64,000 bases of DNA from Fibrobacter succinogenes (lineage in GTDB: Bacteria; Fibrobacterota; Fibrobacteria; Fibrobacterales; Fibrobacteraceae), in the NCBI GenBank assembly GCA_902800345.1, contig CADCDO010000010.1, forward strand, positions 1-64,000. The letters are read 5' to 3'. Below the pieces are notes generated by a model. The model made no database searches, had not been told where the DNA came from, and saw only the letters and a program-made list of their open reading frames with translations. A program made the position numbers and the translations under genes. How positions within the stretch are numbered: the stretch's first letter is position 1; each line of letters starts with the position of its first letter. Positions 62,764 through 64,000 of the stretch are shown here, in pieces.

Positions 62764-62853
62764 ATATTCCAAAGCCTCATGGATAAAAACATTCTCGAGA
62801 CAAACAACAAAGGCGGCCGCAGCATGCGATACCGCCTTGTCAATAGTCATTAG
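62764..62853 (+). pseudogene. Remnant of a fic 3' end (contains 31-bp repeat copy 2)
   Basis: Reading from 62770 gives QSLMDKNILETNNKGGRSM then RYRLVNSH and TAG. This matches the end of the first fic protein (QSLMDKGILQTNNKGGRSM RYRLVNSH) at most positions. Nothing upstream continues it. It is therefore an orphan 3' fragment of a fic gene, with 62821-62851 identical to copy 1. Confidence 0.85.
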
Positions 62854-62895
62854 ACATTTGTCGTTGCGACACCCAATGGGGTGAAGCAATCTCAA

Positions 62896-63963
62896 TTACT
62901 TCTGCAAGTTCAAACTAGCATTCGCAGCACCGTATAAACTAATGCTATAGTCCTTGATGACGTACACCGGAATCTTGTTCAACAGCGGGCGAATGTTCGG
63001 GTTGTAGTTCTTTTCGAACCAGGTCATGAACAAGTTGTCGCGTTCGAGCCAGCGCAAATCCTTCTGCACCGTGCCGCCAGCGAGGTAGAAGCCGCCAAGC
63101 GGGAGGAACAGCGTCGCGGCGTCGCTTGCAAAGCGGGCGAGCATCTTCACGAACATGCGCATCATCTCGGCGGCGACCGGATCGGTATCGCTTGCACGGC
63201 TGATGTACTTCGGACGGTCGTGCCAATCCGTTTCTTCAATCTTCTTGAAGGCTTCGTTATCGGGAACGCCCTTCGTGTCGCGCCACCATTCATAGAGGTG
63301 GGCAAGGCCCATGCCGGAGACGAGCGGTTCAACGCCCGGCACCGTACCGATGCGCTTTTCCATGTAGTCGCGGAAGTCTTGGGATTCCTTGTCGAACGGA
63401 GCGAACGTGGAATGACCACCTTCGGAGCAAGCCGGGATGTACTTTTCGCCATCGAAAGCGAGGAAGCCAACACCCATGCCCGTACCCGGGCCAATCACGG
63501 CCTTGGTCGCTTTCTGCGGGGCTGGCGTACTTCCGTCAGTATGCACGAGCTTGAAAATTTGTTTCGGGTCATCGACATCGAGTGTCGGAATTCCGTAGCT
63601 GATAGCCATGAAGTCGTTGATGACAAGTGTCGGGATGCCGGTTGCATTCGTGATGGCATCGCCGTCAACGCACCACGGGAGGTTCGTCATGACGCACTTG
63701 TTGTTGGCTACCGGCCCTGCGGCACTGATACAGATGTGAGACGGCTTGAGCGATGTGCTATTTTCGGCAGCAACCTTGAGCGTTTCGCGAATCGGTTCAT
63801 CGAGCCCTTCAATGCACTGGCTCGGGCAAACTGTTTCGAGAATGAGCGTAAACTTGCCATCTTTGTAGCCCACAAGGCCAAGGTTCGTGTTCGTACCACC
63901 GATATCACCCGCCAAAACAAGACGGTCGAATTTTGCATCGGGATTAAGCCATTTAATTTCCAT
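62896..63963 (-). CDS. glk: Glucokinase (bacterial Glk family)
   Basis: A protein of 355 residues that phosphorylates glucose with ATP at the start of glycolysis, fitting a cellulose/glucose specialist. Motifs are LVLAGDIGGTNTNLGLV (ATP phosphate-binding), ISAAGPVANNKC, VINDFMAISYGIP (sugar-binding Asp), IGPGTGMGVGFL, and EGGHSTFAPFD. A C-terminal GGFYLAGGTVQKDL is also typical. The length is near that of the family. It is transcribed toward the fic region, and the next upstream gene is outside the window. Confidence 0.94.
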   Translation of the reverse strand: MEIKWLNPDAKFDRLVLAGDIGGTNTNLGLVGYKDGKFTLILETVCPSQCIEGLDEPIRETLKVAAENSTSLKPSHICISAAGPVANNKCVMTNLPWCVDGDAITNATGIPTLVINDFMAISYGIPTLDVDDPKQIFKLVHTDGSTPAPQKATKAVIGPGTGMGVGFLAFDGEKYIPACSEGGHSTFAPFDKESQDFRDYMEKRIGTVPGVEPLVSGMGLAHLYEWWRDTKGVPDNEAFKKIEETDWHDRPKYISRASDTDPVAAEMMRMFVKMLARFASDAATLFLPLGGFYLAGGTVQKDLRWLERDNLFMTWFEKNYNPNIRPLLNKIPVYVIKDYSISLYGAANASLNLQK

Positions 63964-64000
63964 AATTAAAACTCCATGAATTTCTCGATGAATATAATAA

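Overview
The window is a piece of a Fibrobacter-type chromosome (Fibrobacterota). The evidence is two lipoproteins with the Fibrobacter succinogenes 'major paralogous' (FISUMP) domain and poly-serine linkers, one TIGR02147-type protein, and repeated intergenic elements of the GTCATCCTGA...GGATCC type. Most genes are of moderate GC. One gene (57877-59346) is strikingly AT-rich and looks foreign.

Positions 1-7200 hold metal uptake. A TonB-dependent receptor cut by the window edge is followed by feoA and feoB. A second receptor is paired with a lipoprotein resembling DUF4374/XusB. Both units end in near-identical hairpin terminators. Positions 7219-33312 (minus strand) form one tightly packed operon of about 26 kb. 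It encodes two ABC half-transporters, a type II thioesterase, an A-MT-PCP NRPS, two NAD(P)-dependent reductases, a large Cy-A-MT-MT-PCP-TE NRPS, a stand-alone cyclisation (Cy) domain, a phosphopantetheinyl transferase, a fatty-acyl-AMP-ligase-like enzyme and an ACP-Cy-A-PCP-Cy-A-PCP NRPS. There are four Cy domains, four A domains that all read as cysteine, and five carrier domains. The line therefore predicts an acyl-capped chain of four thiazoline/thiazolidine units: a relative of yersiniabactin and pyochelin with an acyl instead of a salicyl start. This is the most interesting system in the window.

Positions 33400-40900 (plus strand) hold tonB-exbB-exbD, a frameshifted RND/MMPL transporter, a LolA-like periplasmic protein, an outer-membrane barrel and an AraC-type regulator. 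A 46-bp element (39/46 identical) lies upstream of both tonB and the second receptor, which ties uptake, energisation and synthesis together. The AraC gene has a perfect inverted repeat at its own promoter.

Positions 40900-57600 are ordinary chromosome: a Cys-rich secreted protein, a TIGR02147 protein with a FISUMP lipoprotein, a PatB/MalY-like C-S lyase, a LysR regulator, a DUF4418-FtsX-ATPase ABC operon, an SSS symporter, rsmG, a predicted envelope protein, a small membrane protein, queH, a second FISUMP lipoprotein and a YgiQ-type radical SAM protein with an unusual Arg/Glu-rich tail. Two of these transcription units share a nearly identical promoter block.

Positions 57600-64000 look more accessory: dispersed repeats, an AT-rich PD-(D/E)XK-like orphan, prmA, a Fic protein with Arg in place of the catalytic His, a second fic gene broken by an in-frame TGA immediately before its Fic motif, a duplicated fic 3' end forming a 31-bp exact direct repeat around that gene, and glucokinase. 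No rRNA, tRNA, CRISPR array or transposase was seen, and no gene-free stretch exceeds 300 bases.
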